A stretch of DNA of 50,985 nt from Halobacteriales archaeon QS_5_70_17. Its GTDB lineage: Archaea > Halobacteriota > Halobacteria > Halobacteriales > Haloarculaceae. Shown here piece after piece: positions 23,720 to 31,932 of this stretch. The stretch spans positions 1 to 50,985 of the forward strand of contig PXRR01000014.1 of the NCBI GenBank assembly GCA_003021975.1. Direction: 5' to 3'. The translations under genes and the position numbers were made by a program. Position 1 is the first letter of the stretch; each line of letters opens with the position of its first letter. The notes below the pieces were generated by a model. It did no database searches and was not told the DNA's origin. It was given only the letters and a program-made list of their open reading frames with translations.

Positions 23720-23950
23720 TCACCCCCGCCTACCGGAGGGGTCGGTGGTCGCGCTCCCCGACGGGTCGGCGCCGGTGTCGACGTCCTCCGATTCGATCAC
23801 GTCGAAGACCGGGTTCCCACAGGAACAGGTCCCGTCCGTCCCGATGGGAACGGCCTCCCCCTCGTTCGTTACTTCGACCGCGAAGATCGCACCGCACTCC
23901 GTGCACTGTCCGAGCTCTCTCCGTTCGCTCTCGTCGTCGACCATGTTCAT
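23720..23950 (-). CDS. Small zinc-ribbon protein
   Basis: A 76-residue protein, most likely a single zinc ribbon: QCTECGAIFAVEVTNEGE, then GTCSCGNPVFDVIE, giving four cysteines as CxxC and CxC. A disordered acidic tail (VDTGADPSGSATTDPSGRRG) follows. Start codons at 23950 (MNMVDDES) and 23944 (MVDDES) are both possible; I give the first. Small haloarchaeal zinc ribbons of this type are common and mostly uncharacterised; nucleic-acid or protein binding is likely. Confidence 0.65.
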   Translation of the reverse strand: MNMVDDESERRELGQCTECGAIFAVEVTNEGEAVPIGTDGTCSCGNPVFDVIESEDVDTGADPSGSATTDPSGRRG

Positions 23951-24059
23951 GACTAGCTCCGCCGGGGCGTCCCGGGCTGCTGTTAACGACCGAAACGCTC
24001 TCCGGGGTGAAAAGTCGACGCCTGAACTGTTGAACGCTCTCTCCCCGATACCGCAAAGT

Positions 24060-26363
24060 CTAGGTGTCGCCGTCGAACAGCACCGCGAGGGCCTTCCGCT
24101 GGGCCGTCCGGAGGTGCTGGGTGAACGTCGGCTGGGAGATGTCCAGCGAGTCCGCGACCTCCCGGCCGGTGTTCAGCCGCGGTGACTGGAAGAAGCCGCT
24201 CCGATACGCGGTGTGGAGGACCGTGCGCTGGCGGTCGGTCAGGTCGCAGTCGACGAGCGTCCGCGGATCCGACTCGCCCTCGCCGGCCCGCGACCGGCGG
24301 GCGACCAGCGCCGCGTCCGGATACGACTCCCGGACGCGCTCGATGAACGCCCGAACGTCGGCCCCCGACGGGAGGACGACGGTCGTCCCGACGCCGTCCT
24401 CGGTCGCGGTCAGCGAGTCGATGAGTCCGCCCGCGTCGGCGACGGCCGACGCGACGGTCTGCTCGGTGACGGTCGCCTCCAGGCGAACGACGCTGTCCCC
24501 CGCCGCGACCTGCCGGAGGCCGTCGACGCCGGCGGTCCGATCGGCCGCCGTCGGGGCCCGCTCGCTCGCGTCGCCGTCCACGACGACGAACGCGCGGTCG
24601 CGGGGCTCGTCGGGGACGATGCCGTCGACCTCGACCTCGCTGTCGATCTCGCGGGCGAACCGCGTCGTGACGGTGTCGGCGTCCACTCGGAGCGCGAGTT
24701 CGACGGAGTCTCCGGTCGTCGGTGCGGTCCGGGCCTCGACCGCGTCGACGGCGTGGGCGACCATCTCGCCGAGTTCGCGGATCACCTCGCGGTCGCGGTC
24801 CCCGACCTCGGGGTCACCGGCGTAGACCGTGAGGACGCCGTAGGTCGATTCGCCGTGCGTCAGCGGGACGTGGCCGGTCCGGAGCGCGCGAGCGCTCGGG
24901 TCGCCGCGATCCTCCCCGTCGACGCGGACATCGATGTCGTCGAGGTAGCCCGACCCCGGGCCGGCGGACGCCCGGGGCGTGACTGCACCGCTGATCGCGT
25001 CGGCCTCTCCGATCCACGCGAACCGGTAGGGCCCGGCGGCCGCCAGGCGATCGCAGACCGTCCGCTCGATCTCCTCGCGGGAGTCCGCCCGGACGATCCG
25101 GGTCCCGATCTCTCGGACGACGTCGTTGATCCGCTCGAGGCGAGACAGGCGGTCGTTGGTTCGCTCGAGGGTCAGTTCGCGCTCGGCGCGGTCGTAGGCG
25201 GCCTCGACGTTCGCCGCGATGGTCGTCACGAGATCGAGCGTCGCATCGTCGAGGGTCGTTCCCCGCTCCGTGCCGACACAGAGGACGCCGTGGGTGCCGA
25301 CCGGGACGACGGCGACCGGATCGCCCGGACCGCCGTCGTCCGACCGATCGAGGATCGAGACGTCCTGGGCGACGAACGCCTCCCAGACCCGGTCCTCGTA
25401 GGGTCCACCTCCGTCGATCCCCTCGCCGGCCGTCCGTTCGAGAGCGAGGCTGCCCGACGCCGAGTCGTACCGGCGGAGTTCGACCGCCGGGGCGCCCAGG
25501 ACATCCCGGACGATTTCGACGGCGCAATCGTCGATCTCGGCCGTGTCGGCGCCCATCAGCCGCCGCGTGGCCTCGGTGAGCGTGCTGAGTCCCCGCTGGC
25601 GGCGTTCGAGCGCTCCCTCGCGGCGGGCTCGCTCGGCTAGCGTCGCGAGCTTCCGATCGACGCTCGCGGTCGTCTCCTCCTCTCCCTCGGGGAACTCCTC
25701 GGGGGGACTGTAGTAGAAGTTCTTCCCCGCCGCCCCGTCGACGACGACGTGGGGGTGGGTCCGGATCACGTCCGAGAGCACCTCCGCCGGGAACCGGGTC
25801 CGGTCGTACTGACAGAGCGCGGTCGCCGCCCGGTCGTCGCAGAACCGGTTGACTGCGCTCTCGTAGTTCATCAGCAGGTCGGGGTCGGCGTCCGCGGTGG
25901 CGCGGGTTCTCGACGCGAGAACCCAGGACATCTCGCCGGCGACCCAGAGTCCCTCGTACCCCTCGTCGAACGTCCGCTCGTAGACGGCCTCGATGGACGC
26001 GATCGTTCGGTCGGGGTCGAACCCCTCGGTCGAAGCGTAGAACTCCCCGGTCGTCCGTACCGAGAGCTGTCCCGTCTCGAGGGCCGCGTCGATGTCGATC
26101 CCGCCGGCGGACAGCTCGTCGAGTACTGTCTCCCGGGGCGTCTCGTGGGCGACGTATAGACAGCGCCCGTCGCGGTCGAGGGCCTTCCGGACGAACGGGA
26201 CGGCGGTCTCGAACTTCTGGTCGCGGGTCTCGTAGATCGAGGCGAAGTGATCGGTGCCCTCGCCGCCGTGGCCGTTCCCGCCGGCCTCGAAGGGGTCGGC
26301 GACGAGCGCGTCGAAATCGGGGGCGAGATCGACCGCCCGAGGGGAGTTTGCGCGTTCGACCAT
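24060..26363 (-). CDS. MEDS-GAF-GAF-HTH10 sensory regulator (Bat-like)
   Basis: A 767-residue one-component or phosphorelay-linked regulator. A MEDS domain (about residues 38-210) has DHFASIYETRDQKFETAVPF, GRCLYVAHETPRETVLDEL and EGLWVAGEMSWVLASRTRAT. Two GAF domains follow at about 260-395 (STLTEATRRLMGADTAEIDD) and 405-550 (INDVVREIGTRIVRADSREE). A BAT-type domain comes next, and the C-terminus is an HTH_10 DNA-binding module (LTDRQRTVLHTAYRSGFFQS, then STREVADSLDISQPTFTQHL with minor variation). Bat itself controls bacterio-opsin. I prefer the ATG at 26363 over 26396 because TTTAT at 26397-26401 would put transcription near 26372. Ligand and targets unknown. Confidence 0.87.
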   Translation of the reverse strand: MVERANSPRAVDLAPDFDALVADPFEAGGNGHGGEGTDHFASIYETRDQKFETAVPFVRKALDRDGRCLYVAHETPRETVLDELSAGGIDIDAALETGQLSVRTTGEFYASTEGFDPDRTIASIEAVYERTFDEGYEGLWVAGEMSWVLASRTRATADADPDLLMNYESAVNRFCDDRAATALCQYDRTRFPAEVLSDVIRTHPHVVVDGAAGKNFYYSPPEEFPEGEEETTASVDRKLATLAERARREGALERRQRGLSTLTEATRRLMGADTAEIDDCAVEIVRDVLGAPAVELRRYDSASGSLALERTAGEGIDGGGPYEDRVWEAFVAQDVSILDRSDDGGPGDPVAVVPVGTHGVLCVGTERGTTLDDATLDLVTTIAANVEAAYDRAERELTLERTNDRLSRLERINDVVREIGTRIVRADSREEIERTVCDRLAAAGPYRFAWIGEADAISGAVTPRASAGPGSGYLDDIDVRVDGEDRGDPSARALRTGHVPLTHGESTYGVLTVYAGDPEVGDRDREVIRELGEMVAHAVDAVEARTAPTTGDSVELALRVDADTVTTRFAREIDSEVEVDGIVPDEPRDRAFVVVDGDASERAPTAADRTAGVDGLRQVAAGDSVVRLEATVTEQTVASAVADAGGLIDSLTATEDGVGTTVVLPSGADVRAFIERVRESYPDAALVARRSRAGEGESDPRTLVDCDLTDRQRTVLHTAYRSGFFQSPRLNTGREVADSLDISQPTFTQHLRTAQRKALAVLFDGDT

Positions 26364-26584
26364 CCTCGTTGTCACGTACTGACGGTCCCGCGACATAAAG
26401 AGTCGATGCCCGCAGTGCGCGCGGTCGCGGTCCGGCGTTCGACAGCGGTCCCGCGTCGTCGACTCGAGCGAACGGTCTCCGGGATGGGGACCTCGGCGTA
26501 CGCCCCGAGATCAGCGGTCGGCTCCCGGACCGCCGGACCGCGACCGACCGACGGCCGACGAGAACCCGGCGACGCCGAGCGGCG

Positions 26585-26905
26585 TCACGCGTACTCCCGC
26601 CAGCGGTAGCCGCACTCGGTGCACTTGAAGAAGCGGGTCGGCGGCTCGTCGGCGCTGCCGGTCTGCTTGATCGTGTACCACGCGCGGTCGTTGCCGCACT
26701 CCTCGCAGTGTACCTCGGCGGTGGGCTTGCCCTCGTCGCCGGCGGTCTCGTCGGTCTCGATGACGTCGTCGAACGTCTGGCTCTCGGTGGAGACGTACTC
26801 CTCGGCCGCCTCGGGGTCTTTCGGGACGCGCTCGCCGCACGACGAGCAGACCATCTCCTCCCCGTCGGCGTGCATCAGGGAGCCGCAGTCGTCGCAGAAC
26901 TGCAT
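26585..26905 (-). CDS. tfs: Transcription factor S (TFIIS-like)
   Basis: A 106-residue cleavage-stimulating factor for RNA polymerase. The N-terminal zinc ribbon is MQFCDDCGSLMHADGEEMVC, then SSCGERV, homologous to Rpb9. The C-terminal ribbon, VHCEECGNDRAWYTIKQTGS, ADEPPTRFFKCTECGYRWRE, contains the acidic Asp-Glu pair (ADE) that reaches the polymerase active site and the eight cysteine ligands in total. It rescues backtracked transcription complexes. It lies 30 nt downstream of the acidic Cys protein on the same strand, giving a likely three-gene unit with the RecA-like gene. Length is standard. Confidence 0.93.
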   Translation of the reverse strand: MQFCDDCGSLMHADGEEMVCSSCGERVPKDPEAAEEYVSTESQTFDDVIETDETAGDEGKPTAEVHCEECGNDRAWYTIKQTGSADEPPTRFFKCTECGYRWREYA

Positions 26906-26934
26906 ACCCCGACTACCGGCTCGCGGGGTAAAAG

Positions 26935-27471
26935 TCACCTGTCGTCGGTCGTCGCGTCGCCGTCCGCGTCGTCCTCGCCGGGGACGGCCCCGCCCTCCCG
27001 AAGGCGGTCGCGCTCGGCGACGACGGGGCAGTTCACCACCCGGAAGTGCTCGCGGTCGACCAGTTCGCGGATCTCGGTCCCCTCCCGGGTGCAGGCGACC
27101 CGCGGCGGGTCGGCGAAGTGCTCGCACTGCTCGCAGAAGTTCGCCTTGGGGACGACCGTTCCCTCGTTTTCGCGGCGGACATGGTCGGGAGGTGCCGGGT
27201 CGCTCTCGAAGGAGTCGGCGGCCTCGGGCGGGACGTCGTCGTCGGACGCCGCCGGAGCGTCGGGGTCGTCCGCCCCGCCCCCGTCGATCGAGGCGGGGGA
27301 CCGGTTCCCCCGGCCGGCGTCTGGACCGGGATCTGATCCGGCGTCGGTCGGCTCCTCCCGTCGGCGGTCCCCGTCGTCTCCGGGCGTCGGTGCTCCTCCG
27401 GGGTCCGGGTCGGCGCCGGGGTCATGGTCGTTCTCCGCTTCCGGGTCTGGGTCCGCGCTGTCGTCGGTCAT
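26935..27471 (-). CDS. Acidic protein with a C-terminal four-cysteine module
   Basis: A 178-residue protein. The first ~100 residues are very acidic and low in complexity (repeats of Asp, Pro and Gly such as DPDPEAENDHDPGADPDPGG) and should be disordered. Residues about 110-155 form a likely metal-binding module: ANFCEQCEHFADPPRVACTR, then VDREHFRVVNCPVVAERDRL, with CxxC and two further cysteines. A second acidic tail follows. The start ATG overlaps the stop of the RecA-like gene (TAATG), indicating translational coupling. No family is recognised; the pattern would suit a small docking or redox protein. Confidence 0.65.
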   Translation of the reverse strand: MTDDSADPDPEAENDHDPGADPDPGGAPTPGDDGDRRREEPTDAGSDPGPDAGRGNRSPASIDGGGADDPDAPAASDDDVPPEAADSFESDPAPPDHVRRENEGTVVPKANFCEQCEHFADPPRVACTREGTEIRELVDREHFRVVNCPVVAERDRLREGGAVPGEDDADGDATTDDR

Positions 27472-28304
27472 TACCTGATCTTCCGGACGTCGCTGACGTC
27501 GAACCCGGTGTCGCCGATGGTCGTCTCGAAGCGGACGATGTTCTCCTTCTCGAGTCGGGAGAGCACCCCCCGGAACTGCTGGACCATCATCGTCCGGGCG
27601 AGCGAGCTACCTCCGCGCTCCCACTCGAAGAGCAAGGTCCCGTCGGAGGCGTCGACCAGTTGGCCGTGCTGGCGGTCCGAGAGCGCCTGTCGGTTGCTGT
27701 GGAGGAGGATCAGCCCCTCCCAGTCCCCGACCGCGCGCGCCAGCCCGCGGACCAGCATGGAGAGGTCGGACCAGTCGTACTCCTCGCCGAGCGCTCCCAC
27801 GAGGTCGGTCAGCGAGTCGATGACGACGAGGTTCCCGGGCGCGTGCTCGGTGAGGCAGTCGCCCAGCGCGTTCAGGACCCCGGTCCGGTTCTGCGCGCCG
27901 AGGTCGGCGACCGAGGTCGTCCGGTCGGCGTACCACTCCCGGGGGGCCGGGCCGAGCCGGAAGTACTCGGGGCCGAGGTCGTGGAAGGTCGCGGCGTCGA
28001 TGCTGGCGTCGACCAGTTCCGCTTCCAGGGTGTGGCGCATCTCGCGGCGGACCTGCCGTTCCTCGCTGGTCAGCGAGAGGTAGTGGACCTCCTCCGGGAA
28101 GGTCACCGTCGACGGCACCGACCCGTAGTGGAGGTCGAACAGCTCCTCGTCCGCTCGCGCGAGGCCGTTCATCAGTGCGCTGGTGTGGAGGAACTCGCGT
28201 GCCCCCGCCCCAGGCTCGCCGGCCAGCAACACGACGCTCCCCGCCGGTGGACCGCCCCCCAGCGTGTCGTCGAGTCGCCTGATCCCGAACGGGATCCGAT
28301 CCAT
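27471..28304 (-). CDS. RecA/KaiC-fold protein with a degenerate P-loop
   Basis: A 277-residue RecA-superfamily protein of the haloarchaeal HTR-like type. It begins IPFGIRRLDDTLGGGPPAGS, the KaiC/RadA-like entry, followed by VVLLAGEPGAGAREFLHTSA at about residues 22-41. The Walker A Lys-Thr pair is missing (GAREF where GKTxF is usual). The Walker B strand is NLVVIDSLTDLVGALGEEY and a later strand reads GLILLHSNRQALSDRQHGQL. ATP hydrolysis is doubtful, so it may be a signalling scaffold. The ATG at 28304 is preferred over 28316 because GTATAAATC lies at 28327-28334 (23-30 nt upstream). It heads an operon with the acidic Cys protein and probably TFS, and is divergent from the kinase at 28494. 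Confidence 0.82.
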   Translation of the reverse strand: MDRIPFGIRRLDDTLGGGPPAGSVVLLAGEPGAGAREFLHTSALMNGLARADEELFDLHYGSVPSTVTFPEEVHYLSLTSEERQVRREMRHTLEAELVDASIDAATFHDLGPEYFRLGPAPREWYADRTTSVADLGAQNRTGVLNALGDCLTEHAPGNLVVIDSLTDLVGALGEEYDWSDLSMLVRGLARAVGDWEGLILLHSNRQALSDRQHGQLVDASDGTLLFEWERGGSSLARTMMVQQFRGVLSRLEKENIVRFETTIGDTGFDVSDVRKIR

Positions 28305-28326
28305 ACTCCCTCTCACGCCCGATCGG

Positions 28327-28334
28327 ATTTATAC
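28327..28334 (-). promoter_or_regulatory. TATA box for the RecA-like operon
   Basis: GTATAAATC-type element on the minus strand, 23-30 nt before the ATG at 28304. Confidence 0.6.
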
Positions 28335-28366
28335 TCTCGGTGTCCGACGGGTCGGATCGAGGGACC

Positions 28367-28380
28367 GATATTTTTATTTG
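28367..28380 (+). promoter_or_regulatory. AT-rich promoter element for the kinase transcript
   Basis: GATATTTTTATTTG lies about 31-44 nt before the ATG at 28411. It faces away from the RecA-like promoter, so the two boxes are about 40 nt apart in a divergent pair and could be controlled together. Confidence 0.5.
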
Positions 28381-28410
28381 CACCGATCACCCCGAACGAA
28401 CAACAGCCAG

Positions 28411-28497
28411 ATGAGTAGCTACGCGACCCGCGGTCCGGATCGACACCGGCGGCCGCCAACCAGTCGTCGCCGCGCACGGAGGAGTGATCGACGGTGA
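28411..28497 (+). CDS. Upstream ORF (28 aa) overlapping the kinase start
   Basis: A 28-codon frame (MSSYATRGPDRHRRPPTSRR, then a basic end) lies between the promoter and the kinase. Its TGA overlaps the kinase GTG as GTGA at 28494-28497. The peptide is strongly basic, unlike most haloarchaeal proteins. It may couple translation of the kinase or act as a leader. It is also the type of short frame expected by chance, so expression needs testing. Confidence 0.35.
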   Translation: MSSYATRGPDRHRRPPTSRRRARRSDRR

Positions 28498-30083
28498 GCG
28501 AAGCGGCGCCGACGTCGGGGGTCGTCACCGCGACGGTCCGGGTGCTCTACGTCGACGACGATCCGGAGTTCGCGGAGACGACCGCCACGGTCCTCGAGCG
28601 GGAGAACGAGCGCCTCGACGTCCGGACGGTGACCGACCCCCGATCCGCCGCCGAACTGGTGAGCGATCGCACCGACTGCGTCGTCAGCGACTACGACATG
28701 ACGGGGATGAACGGCCTGGAACTGCTCGAGCTGGTCCGGGAGCGGTATCCCGGCATCCCGTTCATCCTGTTCACCAGCTCGGGATCCGAGGCAGTCGCCA
28801 GCGAGGCCATCTCGGCCGGCGTCACCGACTACTACCGGACGTCCGGCGGCTCCGAGCAGTACCCCGTGCTGGCCAACCGGATCGTCGAAGCCGGCGAGAA
28901 GTGGCGGTCCGAGCGGTCGCTCCGCGTCCGGGAGAACGCTATCACGGCGTTCGCGGACGCCGTCTCCGACCCCGACCCGGACTTCGAGGAGCAGCTCGGC
29001 GAAGTGCTCGACATCGGCCGAGAAGCCTTCGATACCGAACACGCGGCGCTCGCCCGGGTGAGCGACGGCGACTACCGGATCGTCGCCGCCCGCTCGCCCG
29101 ACGAGGTCGAGTTCGGCGTCGGCGACGTGGTGCCCCTCGAGGAGATGTTCTGCCTGCCGACCGTCCGAGACGCGACGACCACCCAGTGGGGCGAGGTGAC
29201 CGCCGAAGCGGCCGAGTCGCGGGCCGACTGCCTGGTCCACGCCGACGAGGAGGTCGGATTCGAGTGTTATCTCGGCACGCCGGTCTACGTCCGGGACTCG
29301 CTGTACGGGACGCTCTATTTCATCAGCCGTACCGCCCGGCGGAGCTTCGACCCCTGGGAGCAGAGCCTGCTGGAACTGATGAGCCGGTGGATCGGTGGAA
29401 GCCTCGAGGAGAAGCACGTCCGCGACGACCTCCAGCGCCAGCGCGACCGGATGGAGCAGTTCGCGAGTTCCGTCTCCCACGACCTCCGGAACCCGCTGAC
29501 CGTCGCCGACGGCCGCCTCGACCTGGCGCGCCGGGCGATCGACGACCCCGACGCGGCCTCGCACCTCGAGGAGGCGGCGACGGCCGTCGAGCGGGCCACC
29601 GCGATCGTCGACGACCTCCTCGAACTCGCCCGCGACGGGAACGGCGCCATCGACACCGAGCCGACGCCCCTGGCCGACGTCGCGACCGACGCCTGGCGGA
29701 GCGTGGACACCGCGTCGGCGACGATGGAACTCGACGACCGTTCGATCGAACTCGACTGCGACCCCGCGCGCGCCCGTCGGCTCCTCGAGAACCTGTTCCA
29801 CAACGCGGTCGAGCACGGGGGCAACGACCCCGTGGTGTGGCTGGGGCCGCTCCCCGAAGGCGGAGGGTTCTACGTCGAGGACGACGGCCCCGGCGTCCCC
29901 GAGGACGACCCCGAGGCGATCTTCGAGATGGGCCACTCCGGCGACGGGGGGTCGGGTTACGGGCTGGCGCACGTCGAACAGATCGCGACCGCCCACGGGT
30001 GGACGGTCGCGGCGACCGAGGGCGACCGCGCCGGCGGCGCGCGGTTCGAAATCGTCACCGACGGGGTCCTCCGGCGGCTGTAG
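28494..30083 (+). CDS. Receiver-GAF-histidine kinase
   Basis: A 529-residue soluble signalling protein. The receiver domain (about residues 14-130) has the acidic pocket VLYVDDDPEF and the phosphoacceptor Asp in CVVSDYDMTGMNGLELL, with the Thr/Ser of ILFTSSGS; the usual Lys is not obvious (DYYRTSGG). A GAF domain follows (about 160-310). The HisKA motif is FASSVSHDLRNPLTVADGRL (His at about 329) and the HATPase_c blocks are LLENLFHNAVEHGG (N box), VEDDGPGVPEDDP (G1) and GDGGSGYGLAHVEQI (G2). The GTG start is fixed by a TGA in the same frame at 28485-28487. Overlap with the uORF suggests coupling. Its target response protein is not visible here. Confidence 0.9.
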   Translation: MSEAAPTSGVVTATVRVLYVDDDPEFAETTATVLERENERLDVRTVTDPRSAAELVSDRTDCVVSDYDMTGMNGLELLELVRERYPGIPFILFTSSGSEAVASEAISAGVTDYYRTSGGSEQYPVLANRIVEAGEKWRSERSLRVRENAITAFADAVSDPDPDFEEQLGEVLDIGREAFDTEHAALARVSDGDYRIVAARSPDEVEFGVGDVVPLEEMFCLPTVRDATTTQWGEVTAEAAESRADCLVHADEEVGFECYLGTPVYVRDSLYGTLYFISRTARRSFDPWEQSLLELMSRWIGGSLEEKHVRDDLQRQRDRMEQFASSVSHDLRNPLTVADGRLDLARRAIDDPDAASHLEEAATAVERATAIVDDLLELARDGNGAIDTEPTPLADVATDAWRSVDTASATMELDDRSIELDCDPARARRLLENLFHNAVEHGGNDPVVWLGPLPEGGGFYVEDDGPGVPEDDPEAIFEMGHSGDGGSGYGLAHVEQIATAHGWTVAATEGDRAGGARFEIVTDGVLRRL

Positions 30084-30133
30084 CGGTCGACGCCGATACC
30101 CGGTCGTGATGCCAGAGAACCGCAGGGACGCCG

Positions 30134-31873
30134 TCAGGCGAGGAAGACGTGCCGCGGCCGGTCCGCGAGCACGTCCCGTCCCCACTCGACGGCGTCGGCG
30201 AACTCCTCGGATCGGAAGAACGCCATGGCGTCGTCCTTCGCGCGCCACTGGCTGGCGATGAACATGTCGTTCTCGTCCTCGACGTTGACCATCAGGTCCG
30301 TCTCGCGGTGGCCCTCCATCTCCTCGAGCAGGCCGCCGACGGTTTCGAACTTCTCGACGAACTCCTCGCGGCGGCCGGGTTCGACGGTGTAGAACATCCC
30401 CATGGTGCCGAACCCGCTGTCCCCGCCCGCCCGGCCGACGATCCCGGGCAGGTCCGCGAGGAATCCCCCGGCGGTGTCGGCGGCGCTCTCGGTCTCCCAG
30501 ATGCTGACGACCGCCGCGCGGTCGGCGGTCTCGCCCTCGTAGACGGCGGTGCGGACGTGCGTGTCGTAGCGCTCGAACCCGTCCCGCAGGTCCTCGACCT
30601 CCGCGCGGAGCTCCTCGAGGTCGGCCTCGGAGTACAGCACCATCGCGTAGACGTCCTCGCCGTGGGGCTGGCCGGCGTAGATGTCGAGATCGGCGAGTTC
30701 CCCTCGGATGCCGTCGCCGGCGTCGTCGGTCGCCTCGTGGGGCCCCTCGCCGTCGTCGGCGCGGTCCGCGACGCCGCCCACGGCGCCGACCTCGGTGTCG
30801 GCCGCGCCCGGCAGGTCAGCGAGGAACCCGCTGGCGGTGTCGGCGGCGCTCGCGGTCGTCCAGACGCTGACCGCGGCCGCGCCGTCGGCGGTCTCCTCGA
30901 CGGTCGTCCGAACGTGGCTGTCGTAGTGCTCGAAGTTCCCCCGGAGCCCGTCGACGGCCTCCCGGAGCTCCTCGAGGTCGGCCGACGACTCCACGAGCAC
31001 GGCGTGGGCGCCCTCGGGGGTGTCGAGCGAGACGCCGAGGTCCGCGAGGTCGGCCCGGAGGCCCTCCGGTCGGTCGCCGGACGCGCCGCCCTCGTCGGTC
31101 GGAACGGGCTCGCCCGCCAGGAACGCCTCGAGGGCCGCCGGCGGGAACCGCCGGCCGAAGTAGAACCGCCCGAACTCGGCGTACCGCGAGGAGGAGGGGT
31201 CGAACCGCATCTCGTAGAGCAGGTCCTTGATGTCGGTCGGGTCGTCGGCGAACAGCGTCACCCCCCACTCGTAGTCGTCGAGGCCGACGCTGCTGGAGAT
31301 GATCTGGGTGACCTTCCCCGCGTAGTCGCGGCCGATCTCGCCGTGGGCGCTCATGTGCTCGGCGCGCTCGTCGAAGGGGAGGTCGTACCAGTTGAGCTCC
31401 TCGCCGCGGCGCTTGTCCATCGGGTAGAACGAGACGTGGTCGGCGCCGGGGCGGTCGGGGTAGATGCGCGACTCGATGTACCGCTGGAGCCCCTCGTTTT
31501 CCGTCTCTCCCTCCTCGAAGTACTCGCGGGCGGACTCGGAGTAGCCCGAGGCCTCGGTAACCGAGACGTACGAGGACGACTGGGTGGCGTAGTCGGCCAG
31601 CGTCGTCGCCTCGAAGCGCCGCTCCGCGGTGTCCAGTTCGCGGGTCGTCGGCCGCAGGTGGAGCACCAGGAAGTCCGCCTTGTGGCCCAGCACCGAGAAG
31701 ACCGCCGACCAGCCCTCGCCGTCGCGGTCGGTCCGCTCGTCGAGGTACTCCCGGCCCTCCGCTACGGCGCGGCGGCGCTTCTCCTCCGGGGCGGCCCGCC
31801 AGGCGGCCCAGTTGACCGTCCGGAAGTCGTGGAGGACGTACCAGCCCTCGTCGGTCCGCGGTGGCTCTGGCAT
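30134..31873 (-). CDS. pitA: PitA: chlorite-dismutase-like / ABM fusion with an extra repeat
   Basis: A 579-residue haloarchaeal heme-binding fusion. Residues 1-245 are a Cld/HemQ-type dimeric alpha-beta domain, with SAHGEIGRDYAGKVTQIISS (likely heme-ligand His at about 177) and GLDDYEWGVTLFADDPTDIK. Residues 271-355 and 388-476 are two related repeats (DLADLGVSLDTPEGAHAVLV and ELADLDIYAGQPHGEDVYAM; both end with a FLADLPG motif). Residues about 485-579 are an antibiotic-biosynthesis-monooxygenase-like domain (SGFGTMGMFYTVEPGRREEF ... ADRPRHVFLA). From memory PitA proteins have one middle repeat and about 500 residues, so the second looks like an internal duplication. The family is linked to heme metabolism (coproheme decarboxylation). 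Confidence 0.85.
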   Translation of the reverse strand: MPEPPRTDEGWYVLHDFRTVNWAAWRAAPEEKRRRAVAEGREYLDERTDRDGEGWSAVFSVLGHKADFLVLHLRPTTRELDTAERRFEATTLADYATQSSSYVSVTEASGYSESAREYFEEGETENEGLQRYIESRIYPDRPGADHVSFYPMDKRRGEELNWYDLPFDERAEHMSAHGEIGRDYAGKVTQIISSSVGLDDYEWGVTLFADDPTDIKDLLYEMRFDPSSSRYAEFGRFYFGRRFPPAALEAFLAGEPVPTDEGGASGDRPEGLRADLADLGVSLDTPEGAHAVLVESSADLEELREAVDGLRGNFEHYDSHVRTTVEETADGAAAVSVWTTASAADTASGFLADLPGAADTEVGAVGGVADRADDGEGPHEATDDAGDGIRGELADLDIYAGQPHGEDVYAMVLYSEADLEELRAEVEDLRDGFERYDTHVRTAVYEGETADRAAVVSIWETESAADTAGGFLADLPGIVGRAGGDSGFGTMGMFYTVEPGRREEFVEKFETVGGLLEEMEGHRETDLMVNVEDENDMFIASQWRAKDDAMAFFRSEEFADAVEWGRDVLADRPRHVFLA

Positions 31874-31932
31874 ACCCGCGGTAGACCCGCCCCGGACAAG
31901 GGGCTTGCGTGTTCCGGCGCGGGCGGCGTCGA

